Shown here: piece after piece, positions 19,951 through 28,714 of the stretch | Numbering within the stretch: the stretch's first letter is position 1 | How the letters are laid out: every line of letters starts with the position of its first letter | Assembly: GCA_002238925.1 (NCBI GenBank) | Contig: MPNH01000018.1 | Coordinates: 1-64,000 of the forward strand | From: Spirochaetaceae bacterium bin103 | GTDB lineage: Bacteria; Spirochaetota; Spirochaetia; SZUA-6; Bin103 | Direction of reading: 5' to 3' | Length of the DNA stretch: 64,000 nucleotides | The notes under the pieces: model-generated | Told to the model about the DNA's origin: nothing | Databases searched by the model: none | What the model saw: the letters and a program-made list of their open reading frames with translations, nothing else | Program-made: the position numbers and the translations under genes

Positions 19951-21831
19951 TCAGTTGTCGTCATCGTCGTCTCCGTCGCCGTCGTCTCCGTCGTCACCGT
20001 CATCACCGTCATCGTCATCGCCGTCATCGTCACCTACCCCGTCGTCATCGTCGGTGCTGGTGCCGTCGTCATCCCCGCCACTGCCGTCATCGTCCCCGAC
20101 CCCGTCATCATCGTCGGAGCCGAACCCGTCGTCGTCGCCGCCACTGCCGTCGTCGTCGCTCACCCCATCGTCGTCGTCCGTGTTGAACCCGTCGTCGTCG
20201 CCGCCGCTGCCGTCGTCGTCACTCACCCCGTCATCATCGTCCTCCACGAAGCCGTCGTCGTCGCCGCCGGTACCGTCGTCGTCGCTCACGCCGTCGTCAT
20301 CATCGGCCTCGAACCCGTCGTCGTCGCCGCCGGAGCCATCGTCGTCCCGCGCCCCGTCATCGTCATCCTCGGTTGTACCGTCGTCGTCGCCGCCGCTGCC
20401 GTCATCGTCGCTCACCCCATCGTCGTCGTCCGTACTGGCGCCATCGTCGTCGCCACCCGAGCCATCGTCGTCCCCGACGCCGTCGTCGTCATCGTCGCTC
20501 GCTCCGGCCGACGGCGAATCGACGACCTCAACGGTGAAGTTCAACGCGGCCGAGTCGCCATCCGAGTCTTGCGCCGTGTAGGAGATTTCATACGTGTGCG
20601 ATCGAGTCGGAATGCCGGTCAGAGTTCTCGTCGCAGGGTTGAAGCTCAGCCCGTCCGGAACCACGGAAAGCCCGTATAGCACCGTTCCGTTCCCGCCGGC
20701 GGCCGCCGGAAGCACGAGCGGAGCAATGGACTCGCCCTTGGTGTAAGTCCGGTCGCCAAGGCTGGCGCCGCTGAATGACGGTACGGAGTTGCGCGGGCCG
20801 ATGTCATCCTGGCTGTCAGGTACCGACTGCCGCGCCTCCATGACCGTCATGGTGTTGACCTGTTGAGCGTCCAATTCGTACTCGTACGCGGCCGTCATCA
20901 ACAGTCCGCCCGCGTCCGCGGACGGCGCGCTGGCCGCGGCCAACCCGCTCCGACGGGCCTCTTGTGCGCAGAACATCCCGCCCCAGGTTCCTACTTCGAC
21001 CAGAACGCCGCCGCCAGCCTGGGTCGACACCGTACCCCGGAACCGGGTCCGGTCGTCGGACATCCGCCCGGTCAGTATGATGCGCCGGCCACTGCCTCGA
21101 TCGAGCACGTCGGCATGCACCTGGCGGCTCGCGAAGTTGGCGTAGAAGCGGCTCACCTGCAACTCCAGGAGGAACGTGTTTTTCGGCTCACCATTCTCCT
21201 CGATGCCGACAATACCGAACCCGTCTCCGGAATAGTTCAGGACATCGGAACGATCTATCGGGTGCAGTTCGCAAGCGGCACTGTCGCCGAACACGCCGCC
21301 GTCCGGCTGCCCGAGGTCGTGTTCGATAATCCACTGCCCCAGGATCGAGTCGGAGAACTGGTCGGACCGTTCATACGTTACCGAGAATGCCCTCGATTGC
21401 CCGCTGATATCCGCCGCCAGAACTCGCCGCGTACCCCTGGCGACCATCTTCCTCTCGATCGTGTCCGTGGCTGCCAGCGTTACCGGATCACTTCCCTCGC
21501 GCTCGAATATGTGCACCGCCAGCGTGTTGCCACTGCCGCTGGTGGAAACGCGCGCGTCAGTACGCAGGTTCTCGTCCACGCTGCTGCTCTGCACAACGCT
21601 GCCGGCATCGAACCGAGGCCGCGCCTTCGCAACCTCCTCCGACCAGCCAACCGCACCAGCGACAAATTCGTCGCCTGCCGGAGCCGCACCGGAAGGTGCG
21701 GTCGGCGCCGCCCCGTTGCCTGCCACCCTCTGGTCTGCCATCACGGCGGTGCAGCCCGTGAGCGCGGCCACGAACGACGCACAGAGCATGCCACAAAGCA
21801 CCCCACCGGAATACCGCTTTCGCATTGCCAT
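19951..21831 (-). CDS. Lipoprotein with putative Ig domain and Asp-rich repeats
   Basis: A 626-residue protein. The signal peptide ends in the lipobox AALTGC (Cys at about residue 26), so it should be a lipidated surface or periplasmic protein. A long unassigned domain of mixed beta character follows, with a FCAQE segment. Then comes a putative Ig (cadherin-like, He_PIG) domain around residues 360-435, with LPAAAGGNGTVLYGLSVVPD, LSFNPATRTLTGIPT and YTAQDSDGDSAALNFTVEVV. The C-terminal third is seven 21-residue repeats of the form DDDDGVSDDDGSGGDDDG plus three variable residues, one partial repeat, and an almost pure Asp/Gly tail. The repeats are strongly acidic and probably bind divalent cations. 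ATG 21831 has an AAAGG site upstream. It lies 29 bases after the HTTM gene and is probably co-transcribed with it. Confidence 0.7.
   Translation of the reverse strand: MAMRKRYSGGVLCGMLCASFVAALTGCTAVMADQRVAGNGAAPTAPSGAAPAGDEFVAGAVGWSEEVAKARPRFDAGSVVQSSSVDENLRTDARVSTSGSGNTLAVHIFEREGSDPVTLAATDTIERKMVARGTRRVLAADISGQSRAFSVTYERSDQFSDSILGQWIIEHDLGQPDGGVFGDSAACELHPIDRSDVLNYSGDGFGIVGIEENGEPKNTFLLELQVSRFYANFASRQVHADVLDRGSGRRIILTGRMSDDRTRFRGTVSTQAGGGVLVEVGTWGGMFCAQEARRSGLAAASAPSADAGGLLMTAAYEYELDAQQVNTMTVMEARQSVPDSQDDIGPRNSVPSFSGASLGDRTYTKGESIAPLVLPAAAGGNGTVLYGLSVVPDGLSFNPATRTLTGIPTRSHTYEISYTAQDSDGDSAALNFTVEVVDSPSAGASDDDDDGVGDDDGSGGDDDGASTDDDDGVSDDDGSGGDDDGTTEDDDDGARDDDGSGGDDDGFEADDDDGVSDDDGTGGDDDGFVEDDDDGVSDDDGSGGDDDGFNTDDDDGVSDDDGSGGDDDGFGSDDDDGVGDDDGSGGDDDGTSTDDDDGVGDDDGDDDDGDDGDDGDDGDGDDDDDN
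19954..20505. repeat. 63 bp tandem repeats encoding Asp-rich 21-mers
   Basis: Seven full 63 bp units and one partial unit, followed by a simpler GTC/ATC-rich end. Each unit encodes DDDDG-x2-DDDG-x-GGDDDG and three variable residues (AST, TTE, FEA, FVE, FNT, FGS, TST). The units vary at synonymous sites, so the array is not a recent identical expansion. Confidence 0.9.
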
Positions 21832-21860
21832 CAACCTACCTTTCGCCACCGGGTGCTCGC

Positions 21861-23312
21861 CTACCAACGGCATTTGGCTTCTCCAACCGGATCGATTTCG
21901 CGGAAGAACAACCAGCGTGTAGCAAATGGCCACGCCGCATAGTGAGACTGGCGCAGGTCCTCATAGAACGTCGGTTCGCCGTTTTCCAGCAGAAATGCCA
22001 TCAGCGGCTGGTCATGGTCACGCATGGTGCGCCTGACCTGATAGCCAATCTCGGAGCGCGTTACCAATTCGCCAATGGGAGAGTGCCTGAAGTTGCGCGC
22101 CAGTCGTTGCTCCATGTCGATTACCTGCACCAGATCGCGTTGCAGTCCAAACAGATCGGTCGCATCAGGGTGAACAAGCAGGTGGTTTTCGTATGCCGGC
22201 GCCGTCACCAGGTTGCTGAACATGGTGAGGCTTCCGTAGCTGGACAGACCGATATACGGGAATGCTCCCCAAACGAAAATGAGAGCCGGTAAAACGCCGT
22301 TCTGCATACGGTACATGAACCGGCCGCGGTTTACCGGCACCACCGGTTCGGCATTGTCCACGACCGTGGACCGATGCTGCCGCAGAGTAACAATGATGAC
22401 CGCTACTGCCGCGATTACCGCCAGGTCGTACGCAACTCCCTGGACTGTACGGATGGCGCCAATCCCGCTTGACCACTGCTCAATCATGTAAAACGAAACG
22501 ATGGCTATGCCTACCGCGCCAACCCGATAACCGGACAACACTCGCTTCACGCTCGTCGAATCCGCAACCACAGCCGGCAAAAACAGGAACATGAGGCTGT
22601 GCATCATGCTCGAGAAATCGACAAACCCGGATAGCGACACGTACAGATGAAGCGGAATCGCGGTGCACAGGCCGGCTAACCGGGTGCGCCGGTGGAGCAG
22701 CAGTACGAAGGTCAGCAGCTCCGTGGCCACAACAATCCACGGTGACCACTCGTACACGATGCGGGGAAGTACATCCTGAATCGAGCCCGTGTAGTCGAAC
22801 GCCGATCGGAACAGCTTTGCGTGGTACCAGTTGGCGCAGCTGGAAGCGGGGTCCAGGAAGCCGGTGTTGAGCTTGTGAAATCCCACGTAGAAATAGACGA
22901 CTATGGCGACGCCGCGCAATGCCGATGCGATGTGTGGAAAAGGGATTGAACGGCGCCGGAGCAACGCCGCGCCGACCATCACAATGAGGTACAGAGCAAC
23001 GAACATCTGCAGCGCCGCGTGATTGGCAATCCTGGGATAGTCAACAAGAGTGGTCGTAAGGACGAGTACCTGCGCAATGATGAGCGGTTCGATACGGCGT
23101 GGCCTGGCGGCCGACCAAACGACCAGGAACAGCACTGCGACCGTAACGTCCGGTTCGCGCCAGCGCTTCCCATAGTGCAACAACAAGGAACACAGGTAGA
23201 GCTGCGCAAAGATACCGAACCACGCGGGCGGGGCACTGCATAGCGTGGTCCATCTCGATTTCAGTTCAGCTACAGCGGCGCGCACGGCATAACCTGCCAG
23301 CGATGCTATCAT
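21861..23312 (-). CDS. HTTM-domain (gamma-carboxylase-like) membrane protein
   Basis: A 483-residue polytopic membrane protein with roughly eight to ten hydrophobic segments. The segment VAIVVYFYVGFHKLNTGFLD followed by PASSCANWYH is the strongest clue: HTTM proteins, related to vitamin K-dependent gamma-carboxylase, carry such a helix with a His-Lys pair and an aromatic, polar loop after it. A later HLYVSLSGFVDFSSMMHSLMF helix also fits. The soluble C-terminal part (from about residue 375) is unassigned. Codon use and base content are visibly less GC-biased than in neighbouring genes, which suggests transfer. A good promoter overlaps the annotated ATG (23312), so GTG 23285 could be the true start. 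The Asp-repeat lipoprotein follows 29 bases downstream. Confidence 0.6.
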   Translation of the reverse strand: MIASLAGYAVRAAVAELKSRWTTLCSAPPAWFGIFAQLYLCSLLLHYGKRWREPDVTVAVLFLVVWSAARPRRIEPLIIAQVLVLTTTLVDYPRIANHAALQMFVALYLIVMVGAALLRRRSIPFPHIASALRGVAIVVYFYVGFHKLNTGFLDPASSCANWYHAKLFRSAFDYTGSIQDVLPRIVYEWSPWIVVATELLTFVLLLHRRTRLAGLCTAIPLHLYVSLSGFVDFSSMMHSLMFLFLPAVVADSTSVKRVLSGYRVGAVGIAIVSFYMIEQWSSGIGAIRTVQGVAYDLAVIAAVAVIIVTLRQHRSTVVDNAEPVVPVNRGRFMYRMQNGVLPALIFVWGAFPYIGLSSYGSLTMFSNLVTAPAYENHLLVHPDATDLFGLQRDLVQVIDMEQRLARNFRHSPIGELVTRSEIGYQVRRTMRDHDQPLMAFLLENGEPTFYEDLRQSHYAAWPFATRWLFFREIDPVGEAKCRW

Positions 23313-23331
23313 GCACCAAAGCAGCCGTCAA
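23303..23331 (-). promoter_or_regulatory. Promoter overlapping the HTTM gene start
   Basis: On the minus strand TTGACG (23331-23326), a 17-base spacer and TAGCAT (23308-23303). The -10 lies inside codons 2-4 of the longest frame, so transcription would begin near 23296 and translation at GTG 23285. The DNA upstream (23332-23480) is the most AT-rich of the window and holds no gene. Confidence 0.45.
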
Positions 23332-23481
23332 ACTACGCGCAAAACGGATCCAACAGACGGACTCCACGAGTGGAACAGAGCGAAATTGTTGATGAAACTA
23401 AATTACCATAATCGCACTATGGGGAATTAAGTCATGCTAATTTATGAGCTAAATGAAGGTTAACGAGGAGCCAACTGAGCC

Positions 23482-24633
23482 CTATACGAACAGGTGTTTG
23501 ACGATAACGTCGCCGACCAGGTAGCCGACCGCGGCGACGCCGAGCCCAACCAGGAACATGTCCATGCCGCTGCGCAGCATGCCGCGTCCGGTGAGCACAC
23601 TGCGCGCCGCCCCGACAGCAAAGTGGGACCCCATGGCAACGGCGAACGATGTCCACACGGCGACTCGAGAGGGCAGGATCAGGAACGGCAACACCGGTAC
23701 GAGAGCGCCGATGGCGGTCGCCGCCCCGGTGATCCATCCCTCTCGAATGGGAGAAATGCGCTGCTCGGCAATACCGAGTTCCTCCCGGGTCATCACCTCG
23801 AGCGCCTGGTCCGGGGACTTCATGAGTTCGCGGGCGAGATCGCGCGCCGGCTGTTGCGCCATGCCCTTGGTCTGGTACAGGAGTGCAAGCTCCTGCTCCT
23901 CCAGATCGGGCATGAATCGCAATTCCTCCCGTTCCATCGCTATCTCGTGTTCATAGACCTCGCGCTCGCTCTTCGCAGCCAGGTAGCCGGAGGCGCCCAT
24001 CGACAGCGCGTCGGCCACGATGCCGGCCACGCCGGTCACGATTATCACATTCACATCGACCTGGGCGCCAACGACGCCGGCAACCAGGCCGAAGTTGGCG
24101 GTCAGGCCGTCGTTGAACCCGTACACCACGTTGCGCAGCAGGCCGCCGGTCCGGGTGCGATGCCACGGTTCGCCGATGCTGCCGGCCATCTGCGCCAGCG
24201 TCTCGGCATGGTGCGCGGACTCGGTTGCGAGCCGCTGCAGGGCATCGGCGGTGGAGCCGGGGCGAGCCTGGCGGTACAGCGACAGGTATCCTCTGACCTC
24301 CGCGGCCTCCTCCCGAACCAGAACCGAGTGCAGCACGCGCGCTCCGAAGATCCTGGCGATCCCGGCGAGTACTCGGGCACGAAGGGAGGGACGGCGCGCG
24401 CCGGCGGCGATGGCATGTTCGGCGAAGATCTGTTCCCAGATGGCAATATGCTGCCGTTCGACGTCGGCGAACTTCCGGTAGAGCGAACGTTTCTCCCGGT
24501 CTGGCGAGGATTCGGCGAGTCTCCGGTAGAGATGCTGCGCATCGATTTCATCCTGCCAATGCTGGCGCCATATCCTGGTTGTTCGATCGATGGGAGCACG
24601 GTATTCCGGTTCTTTCGATGGTGGTGTGGACAC
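23482..24633 (-). CDS. Rubrerythrin-VIT1/CCC1 fusion iron exporter
   Basis: A 383-residue fusion of an N-terminal ferritin/rubrerythrin-like helical domain with a C-terminal VIT1/CCC1 membrane transporter, the layout of bacterial MbfA-type proteins that export iron. The N-domain has the di-iron pattern EIDAQHLYRRLAE and ADVERQHIAIWEQIFAEH, and a second E-x6-H pair in ATESAHHAETL. The transporter part begins LLRNVVYGFNDGLTANFGLVAGVVGA, the CCC1 signature, followed by a cytoplasmic acidic loop (EHEIAMEREELRFMPDLEEQE) and helices to the end. GTG 24633 (VSTPPSKEPEY) has AGGAAAC upstream; the frame is open further back but without family similarity. It probably exports Fe(II) or Mn(II) from the cytoplasm. 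Confidence 0.88.
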   Translation of the reverse strand: MSTPPSKEPEYRAPIDRTTRIWRQHWQDEIDAQHLYRRLAESSPDREKRSLYRKFADVERQHIAIWEQIFAEHAIAAGARRPSLRARVLAGIARIFGARVLHSVLVREEAAEVRGYLSLYRQARPGSTADALQRLATESAHHAETLAQMAGSIGEPWHRTRTGGLLRNVVYGFNDGLTANFGLVAGVVGAQVDVNVIIVTGVAGIVADALSMGASGYLAAKSEREVYEHEIAMEREELRFMPDLEEQELALLYQTKGMAQQPARDLARELMKSPDQALEVMTREELGIAEQRISPIREGWITGAATAIGALVPVLPFLILPSRVAVWTSFAVAMGSHFAVGAARSVLTGRGMLRSGMDMFLVGLGVAAVGYLVGDVIVKHLFV

Positions 24634-24794
24634 TACAATTCGTTTCCTGCTGGGGTGCACGGCGAGCCGCCGCCACGGACCGGCCGTGCCAGGGCGTGCC
24701 AGGGCCCCGGTGTTGACGCGGTCAGGTGCGCACAGCACATTGATTGTACCATGCCGCCGGTGTTGCCACGCGCTGGCCGGGTGGAGGAGCGAGC

Positions 24795-25499
24795 ATGTTG
24801 AATCGAGATCTCAGTCTGAGCCCGATCCTGGCGATCCGCCAGAACCGGATCCTGCGCAATGTATACCTGTGGATGACCGGCGGGCTGGCGTTTACGGCCG
24901 TGATCGCGCTCGGGGTGTCCAGCAATCCGACTCTGATGCGCGGCCTGCTGAGCAACCCGATCCTGTTCTACGGCCTGGTGATCGGCGAACTCCTGCTGGT
25001 CATGTTCATCGCCGCCCGCATCACGCGCCTGTCGCCCACGGCCGCCACCGGCAGCTTCGTGCTGTACGCGGGCCTGAACGGCGTTACCCTGTCGGTGCTG
25101 TTCCTGCTCTTCACCGAGCAAAGCATTGCAACCGCGTTCCTGGTGGCCGCCGGCACCTTTGCCGGCACGAGCGTATGGGGGTTTACTACCAAGCGCGACC
25201 TGACCACGGTCGGCCACTACGCCGGCATGGCGGTGTGGGGCATCCTGCTGGCGCTGGTCGTGAACATGTTCCTGCGCAGCCCGGCCCTGGACTACCTGGT
25301 GTCGCTCATCGGCGTGGGCGTATTCGTGGCCCTCACCGCCTATGACACGCAAACCATCAAGCGCTGGAACGAGGACGCCGGGGCCGACATGGGCGAAGAC
25401 GATTTCGTGCGCCTGTCGATCCTCGGCGCCCTGAAGCTGTACATCGACTTCATCAATATCTTCCTGTTCCTGGTGAGGTTGTTCGGCTCGCGTGAATAA
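24795..25499 (+). CDS. Bax inhibitor-1/YbhL family membrane protein
   Basis: A 234-residue protein with seven hydrophobic segments, the layout of the TMBIM/Bax inhibitor-1 family (E. coli YbhL, YccA; B. subtilis YetJ, a pH-gated calcium leak channel). Motifs include RNVYLWMTGGLAFTAVIAL for the first helix, FAGTSVWGFTTKRDLT, and the family end AYDTQTIKRWNED followed by LSILGALKLYIDFINIFLFLVRLFG. Two Asp residues near the end (AYDT, LYIDF) correspond to the pair that forms the pore latch in YetJ. ATG 24795 has GGAGG eight bases upstream. It is convergent with the aminotransferase-like gene. Its physiological role here is unknown; in E. coli YccA interacts with FtsH. Confidence 0.88.
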   Translation: MLNRDLSLSPILAIRQNRILRNVYLWMTGGLAFTAVIALGVSSNPTLMRGLLSNPILFYGLVIGELLLVMFIAARITRLSPTAATGSFVLYAGLNGVTLSVLFLLFTEQSIATAFLVAAGTFAGTSVWGFTTKRDLTTVGHYAGMAVWGILLALVVNMFLRSPALDYLVSLIGVGVFVALTAYDTQTIKRWNEDAGADMGEDDFVRLSILGALKLYIDFINIFLFLVRLFGSRE

Positions 25500-25505
25500 C
25501 GCCGG

Positions 25506-26467
25506 TCAGGCGCCGGGGTGGGCGGCGAGCAGGCGCTTCAGGAGCTGCCACTCGCCGGGGCTGGCGATGCCGGGCAGCACGTTCGGCCCCGCGTGATCGG
25601 GATTCAACAGCACTCCGGCGTCCAGGAAAGCGGCGTGCACGGCGGCGTGCCGGCCGCGCGGATAGTCGCCGGTCACGTAGATGCCGTTGCGCCGCCACGC
25701 GCCTTGTTCTGGCGGCCACTGCGCCGCCGCCGCCAGCCGTTGCGGCGCGGCGCGCGCCAGGCGCCCCAGTGCCGCCGCGGCGCCGCTCAGCAACAGCGGA
25801 GAGACGTTCCCGGCCGCGTGACAGTCGGCGCCGGCTTCGCCCGGCTCGCGGGTGCTGACCGTTACCGGGCCGGCTCCGATTCGGAACGGCAACCGGTGCA
25901 GCAGCGCCGCCGGACCACTTTCCAGCCAGCCGCCGCCGAACGGCTGCTGTTCGCACAGCGGCCGCCACCACGCCACCGCGGCCTCCTGCCAGTGACAGTC
26001 GCACAGCGGGTCGGCCACCTCCCCGCGGGGCGCCGGCAGCCCCTTCACCCGAGCGCCGTCGTCCCACCGCGCGCCCCCCCCCCCCCCCCCGCGCCCTCCT
26101 GCCAGTGACAGTCGCACAGCGGGTCGGCCACCTCCCGGAGGGTCGCCGGCAGCCCATTCACCCGCCCGCGCAGCAGCCGCCAGGCGTCGTCGGCGCTGGC
26201 CGCGATGCCGAACCAGGTGTGCCCCGGCAGCAAGCGGCGCAGTATGCGGATCAGCCGCGCGCCGTGCACGCTCGGCAGGTTGCCGGTCAGACCTCGCCCA
26301 AGCACGTTCTTCAGTTCCCGCCCCAACAGCGCCGGGCGGTGGCCGAGCAGGGCGGCGCCGCCGTCCAGGTAGAGATCCAGGAGGCGGCGGCCATCGGCCG
26401 TGTAGAGGTGAAAGTCGCGCGCCCGGCGGATCACCGGCAGCGCCGCGCCGCTCTCGATGCCGCCCAT
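25506..26467 (-). CDS. Aminotransferase-like protein, frameshifted by duplication
   Basis: A gene broken by a 113 bp duplication. The first part (from ATG 26467) encodes IRRARDFHLYTADGRRLLDLYLDGGAALLGHRP, typical of the N-terminus of class III PLP aminotransferases; the second part, in another frame, runs to the stop at 25506 with GVLLNPDHAGPNVLPGIASPGEWQLLKRLL at its end. Removing 113 bases gives 849 nt and 282 residues. That is well below the 400-450 of a full class III enzyme, and the PLP-lysine region is not visible, so even when repaired it is probably a shortened, perhaps non-catalytic homologue. Its ATG overlaps the uvrD stop by one base (TGATG), so the two are coupled. Confidence 0.55.
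25988..26160. repeat. 113 bp duplication with a run of 17 C
   Basis: Bases from 25988 (GCCAGTGACAGTCGCACAGC) recur at 26101, and similarity continues for about 60 bases, coding VNGLPATLREVADPLCDCHW and a slightly degraded copy. The interval contains 17 consecutive C at 26074-26090. The shift of 113 fully explains the frameshift. Confidence 0.92.
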
Positions 26468-28701
26468 CACTCGTCGCCGGCGATCCGGTCGAGGTCGGCG
26501 TAGGCGGCGAAAAAGGTGGCGCTACGCCCCGACTGGAAGCGTACCCGCAGCATCGCCTCGCCCTCCTTCATCCAGCGCCGCTCCACCACCCCGATGCCGT
26601 AGTCGACGTGGGACACGCCGTGCCCCTCGCGCAGCGCATCCGGCTCCTCGGCGCCGTCGGTGCCGGCAACCCGCACCAGCTCCGGGGGTATCTCGGCAAG
26701 GAAGCGGCTCGCCTCGCGCTCGCGGGCGAAACCGAATGCCATGCGACGCCGGCAGGGGGGCGGGGGGGGGGGGGGAGCACCCCCCCGCCGCCGGCAGGCG
26801 GTCAGGTGGAGGGCGAACCGCGCCCGCGTCACGGCGACGTAAAACAGGCGGCGCTCCTCCTCCTCCTCTTCCTCCGGCACAGCCAGGCGCGGCGCGGCCG
26901 GCTCGCCGGCCGGAAAGATGCCCTCCTCCAGCCCGGTCACGATGACCTGATCGAACTCCAGGCCCTTGGTGTTGTGCGCGGTGATCAGCGTAACCGGCGG
27001 ACCGGCCGTTTCGGACACTGCATCGTCCTGATCGTCCGGTTCCTCCTCGCCCACGCCGGCCAGGCGGGCGGTTTCCAGAAACTCGCTCAACCCGGCGAGT
27101 CCGCTGCCGTAGGGCGCGGTGGCGTTGACCAGCTCGTCCAGGTTGAGGGCGCGCCCGGTGCGCTCCGCCTGGTCCTGCGCCAGCACGCTCGCGTATAGGC
27201 CGGAGCGCTCCAGCACCGCCCGCACCAGGTTGGTGACGGTGCCAGCCTTGAGCACCTGGTGCTCAAGCATTTGGCGCAACTCGGTCAGCAACTCTGCGAA
27301 CCCGGCGAGCGCCGCGCGCGCGGCTCCGCGCCGGGCGCCGGCCAACGCGGCGGCGGCGGCAACCAGGTCGCCGCCATCCGCGCGTGCGCGCGCCGCCACG
27401 CGGGCGGCCGTCTTCGGGCCGATGCCGCGCCGCGGCTTGCTCGCCGCACGCCGGAAGGCGACCTCGTCACGCGGATTGTACAGCAGCGTGAGGTAGGCCA
27501 GGGCATCCTTGATCTCCTCGCGCTCGTAGAACCGCACCGTGCCCACCACGCGGTAAGGGATGCGCAACGTCTGGAACAGCGTCTCGAAGGTGCGCGACTG
27601 GAAGTTCATGCGGTACAGAATGGCGCTGGAGCCGCGGCTCCGGCGCACCAGGTCGGCGCAGTAGCGCGCTTCCTCCTCGGCGTCGCCAAGATAGGACACC
27701 GTGGGCAGCTCGCCCTGGTCCTGGTCGGTCCACAGCGTCTTGCCCATGCGCCGCCGATTGTGGCTCACCACCGCGGAGGCGAGATCGAGAATCGCCCCGG
27801 TGGAGCGGTAGTTCTGCTCCAGGCGCACCACCTCGGTGCCGGCGAACCGCTTGGGAAAGGTGAGGAAGCCGTCCACGTCGGCGCCGCGGAAGCGGTAGAT
27901 CGACTGATCGTCGTCGCCTACCACGCACAGGTATCCGCGCGGCCGGTGCAGGACGCGCAGCAGCTCGAACTGGGCGTGGTTGGCGTCCTGGAATTCGTCG
28001 ACGAGGATCACGCGAAACCGTTCCTGCACGGCCTTGCGCACCTCGGCATCGCGGCGCAGCAGGGCGGCCGGCAGCAGGATGAGGTCGCCGAAGTCGACGC
28101 CGTTGAGTGCGGCGAGACGGCGTTGGTAGCGGGCGTAGAGCCGTTCCATCGGTAACGGCGTTCGGCGCATCACGGACAGGTCGCCGTCCGGCGCGATGGC
28201 GCGGTTCTTGGCCGTGGCGATCCAGGCCGCCATCTCGCGGATGTCGCCGGCGACGTACTCGTCGGCATCGTCGGCGGCCACCTGCGACAGGATCTGGCGG
28301 ACATCGGCGTCGTCGAAAATCGACAATCGCGCGGGATCGAAGCCCAGGCGCTCGCCATGCACGCGCAACAGCCACGACCCGAATGCGTGAAAGGTGCGTA
28401 CCATCACCCGGTTGCCGGCGTCGCCGCGCCCGCACTCGGCAACCAGCCGGCGCACCCGCGTGCGCATCTCGCCGGCCGCCTTGTTGGTGAACGTGACTGC
28501 CAGGATATGGGTGGCCGACACCGCGCCGGTAGAGATCAGGTGCGCCACCTTGGTGGTGATTACGCGCGTCTTCCCCGATCCCGCCCCGGCCAGGATCAGC
28601 AGCGGCGCACCATGGTGCAGCACCGCTTCCCGCTGGCGCTCGTTCAACCCGGACAGATCGACCGGGCGCCGGTCCGAGCCGCCGGCGTCCACCACGCTCA
28701 T
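26467..28701 (-). CDS. uvrD: UvrD/PcrA-type superfamily 1 DNA helicase
   Basis: A 744-residue SF1A 3'-5' helicase (about 730 without an in-frame 42 bp duplication). Motifs in order: LNERQREAVLHHGAPLLILA with the P-loop AGAGSGKTRVI; Ia AVTFTNKAAGEM; II LVDEFQDANHAQ; III VVGDDDQSIYRFRGAD; IV LEQNYRSTGAIL; V LITAHNTKGLEFDQVIVTG; VI RRLFYVAVTRARFAL. It unwinds DNA in nucleotide excision and mismatch repair. ATG 28701 was chosen because the helicase motifs start soon after and lolA ends 13 bases upstream. The C-terminal part ends in GIGVVERRWMKEGEAMLRVRF, a Tudor-like element common in PcrA. It is third in an operon with a UvrB/UvrC-motif protein and a LolA-like protein. Confidence 0.95.
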   Translation of the reverse strand: MSVVDAGGSDRRPVDLSGLNERQREAVLHHGAPLLILAGAGSGKTRVITTKVAHLISTGAVSATHILAVTFTNKAAGEMRTRVRRLVAECGRGDAGNRVMVRTFHAFGSWLLRVHGERLGFDPARLSIFDDADVRQILSQVAADDADEYVAGDIREMAAWIATAKNRAIAPDGDLSVMRRTPLPMERLYARYQRRLAALNGVDFGDLILLPAALLRRDAEVRKAVQERFRVILVDEFQDANHAQFELLRVLHRPRGYLCVVGDDDQSIYRFRGADVDGFLTFPKRFAGTEVVRLEQNYRSTGAILDLASAVVSHNRRRMGKTLWTDQDQGELPTVSYLGDAEEEARYCADLVRRSRGSSAILYRMNFQSRTFETLFQTLRIPYRVVGTVRFYEREEIKDALAYLTLLYNPRDEVAFRRAASKPRRGIGPKTAARVAARARADGGDLVAAAAALAGARRGAARAALAGFAELLTELRQMLEHQVLKAGTVTNLVRAVLERSGLYASVLAQDQAERTGRALNLDELVNATAPYGSGLAGLSEFLETARLAGVGEEEPDDQDDAVSETAGPPVTLITAHNTKGLEFDQVIVTGLEEGIFPAGEPAAPRLAVPEEEEEEERRLFYVAVTRARFALHLTACRRRGGAPPPPPPPCRRRMAFGFAREREASRFLAEIPPELVRVAGTDGAEEPDALREGHGVSHVDYGIGVVERRWMKEGEAMLRVRFQSGRSATFFAAYADLDRIAGDE
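26744..26798. repeat. 42 bp duplication with G-run then C-run in uvrD
   Basis: CG(A/C)CGCCGGCAGG at 26744 recurs at 26786. Between them are runs of 6 and 14 G, then a run of 7 C. The 42 bp period keeps the frame and inserts GGAPPPPPPPCRRR right after helicase motif VI, where other UvrD proteins have no such segment. Confidence 0.85.
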
Positions 28702-28714
28702 CGCCCCAAACCGC

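Noticed and set aside
19954..20505. CRISPR array
   Set aside because: The 63 bp units have no unique spacers and form a continuous coding frame; no cas genes are present.
19792..20679. A Val/Ile-rich plus-strand frame that looks like a membrane protein
   Set aside because: It is the reverse complement of the Asp-repeat array: Asp codons (GAC/GAT) read backward as GTC/ATC. The minus strand has the signal peptide and ribosome site.
25988..26160. Insertion sequence or small mobile element
   Set aside because: No terminal inverted repeats or transposase; the duplicated DNA is host gene sequence and the insert is a homopolymer, not a shared element.
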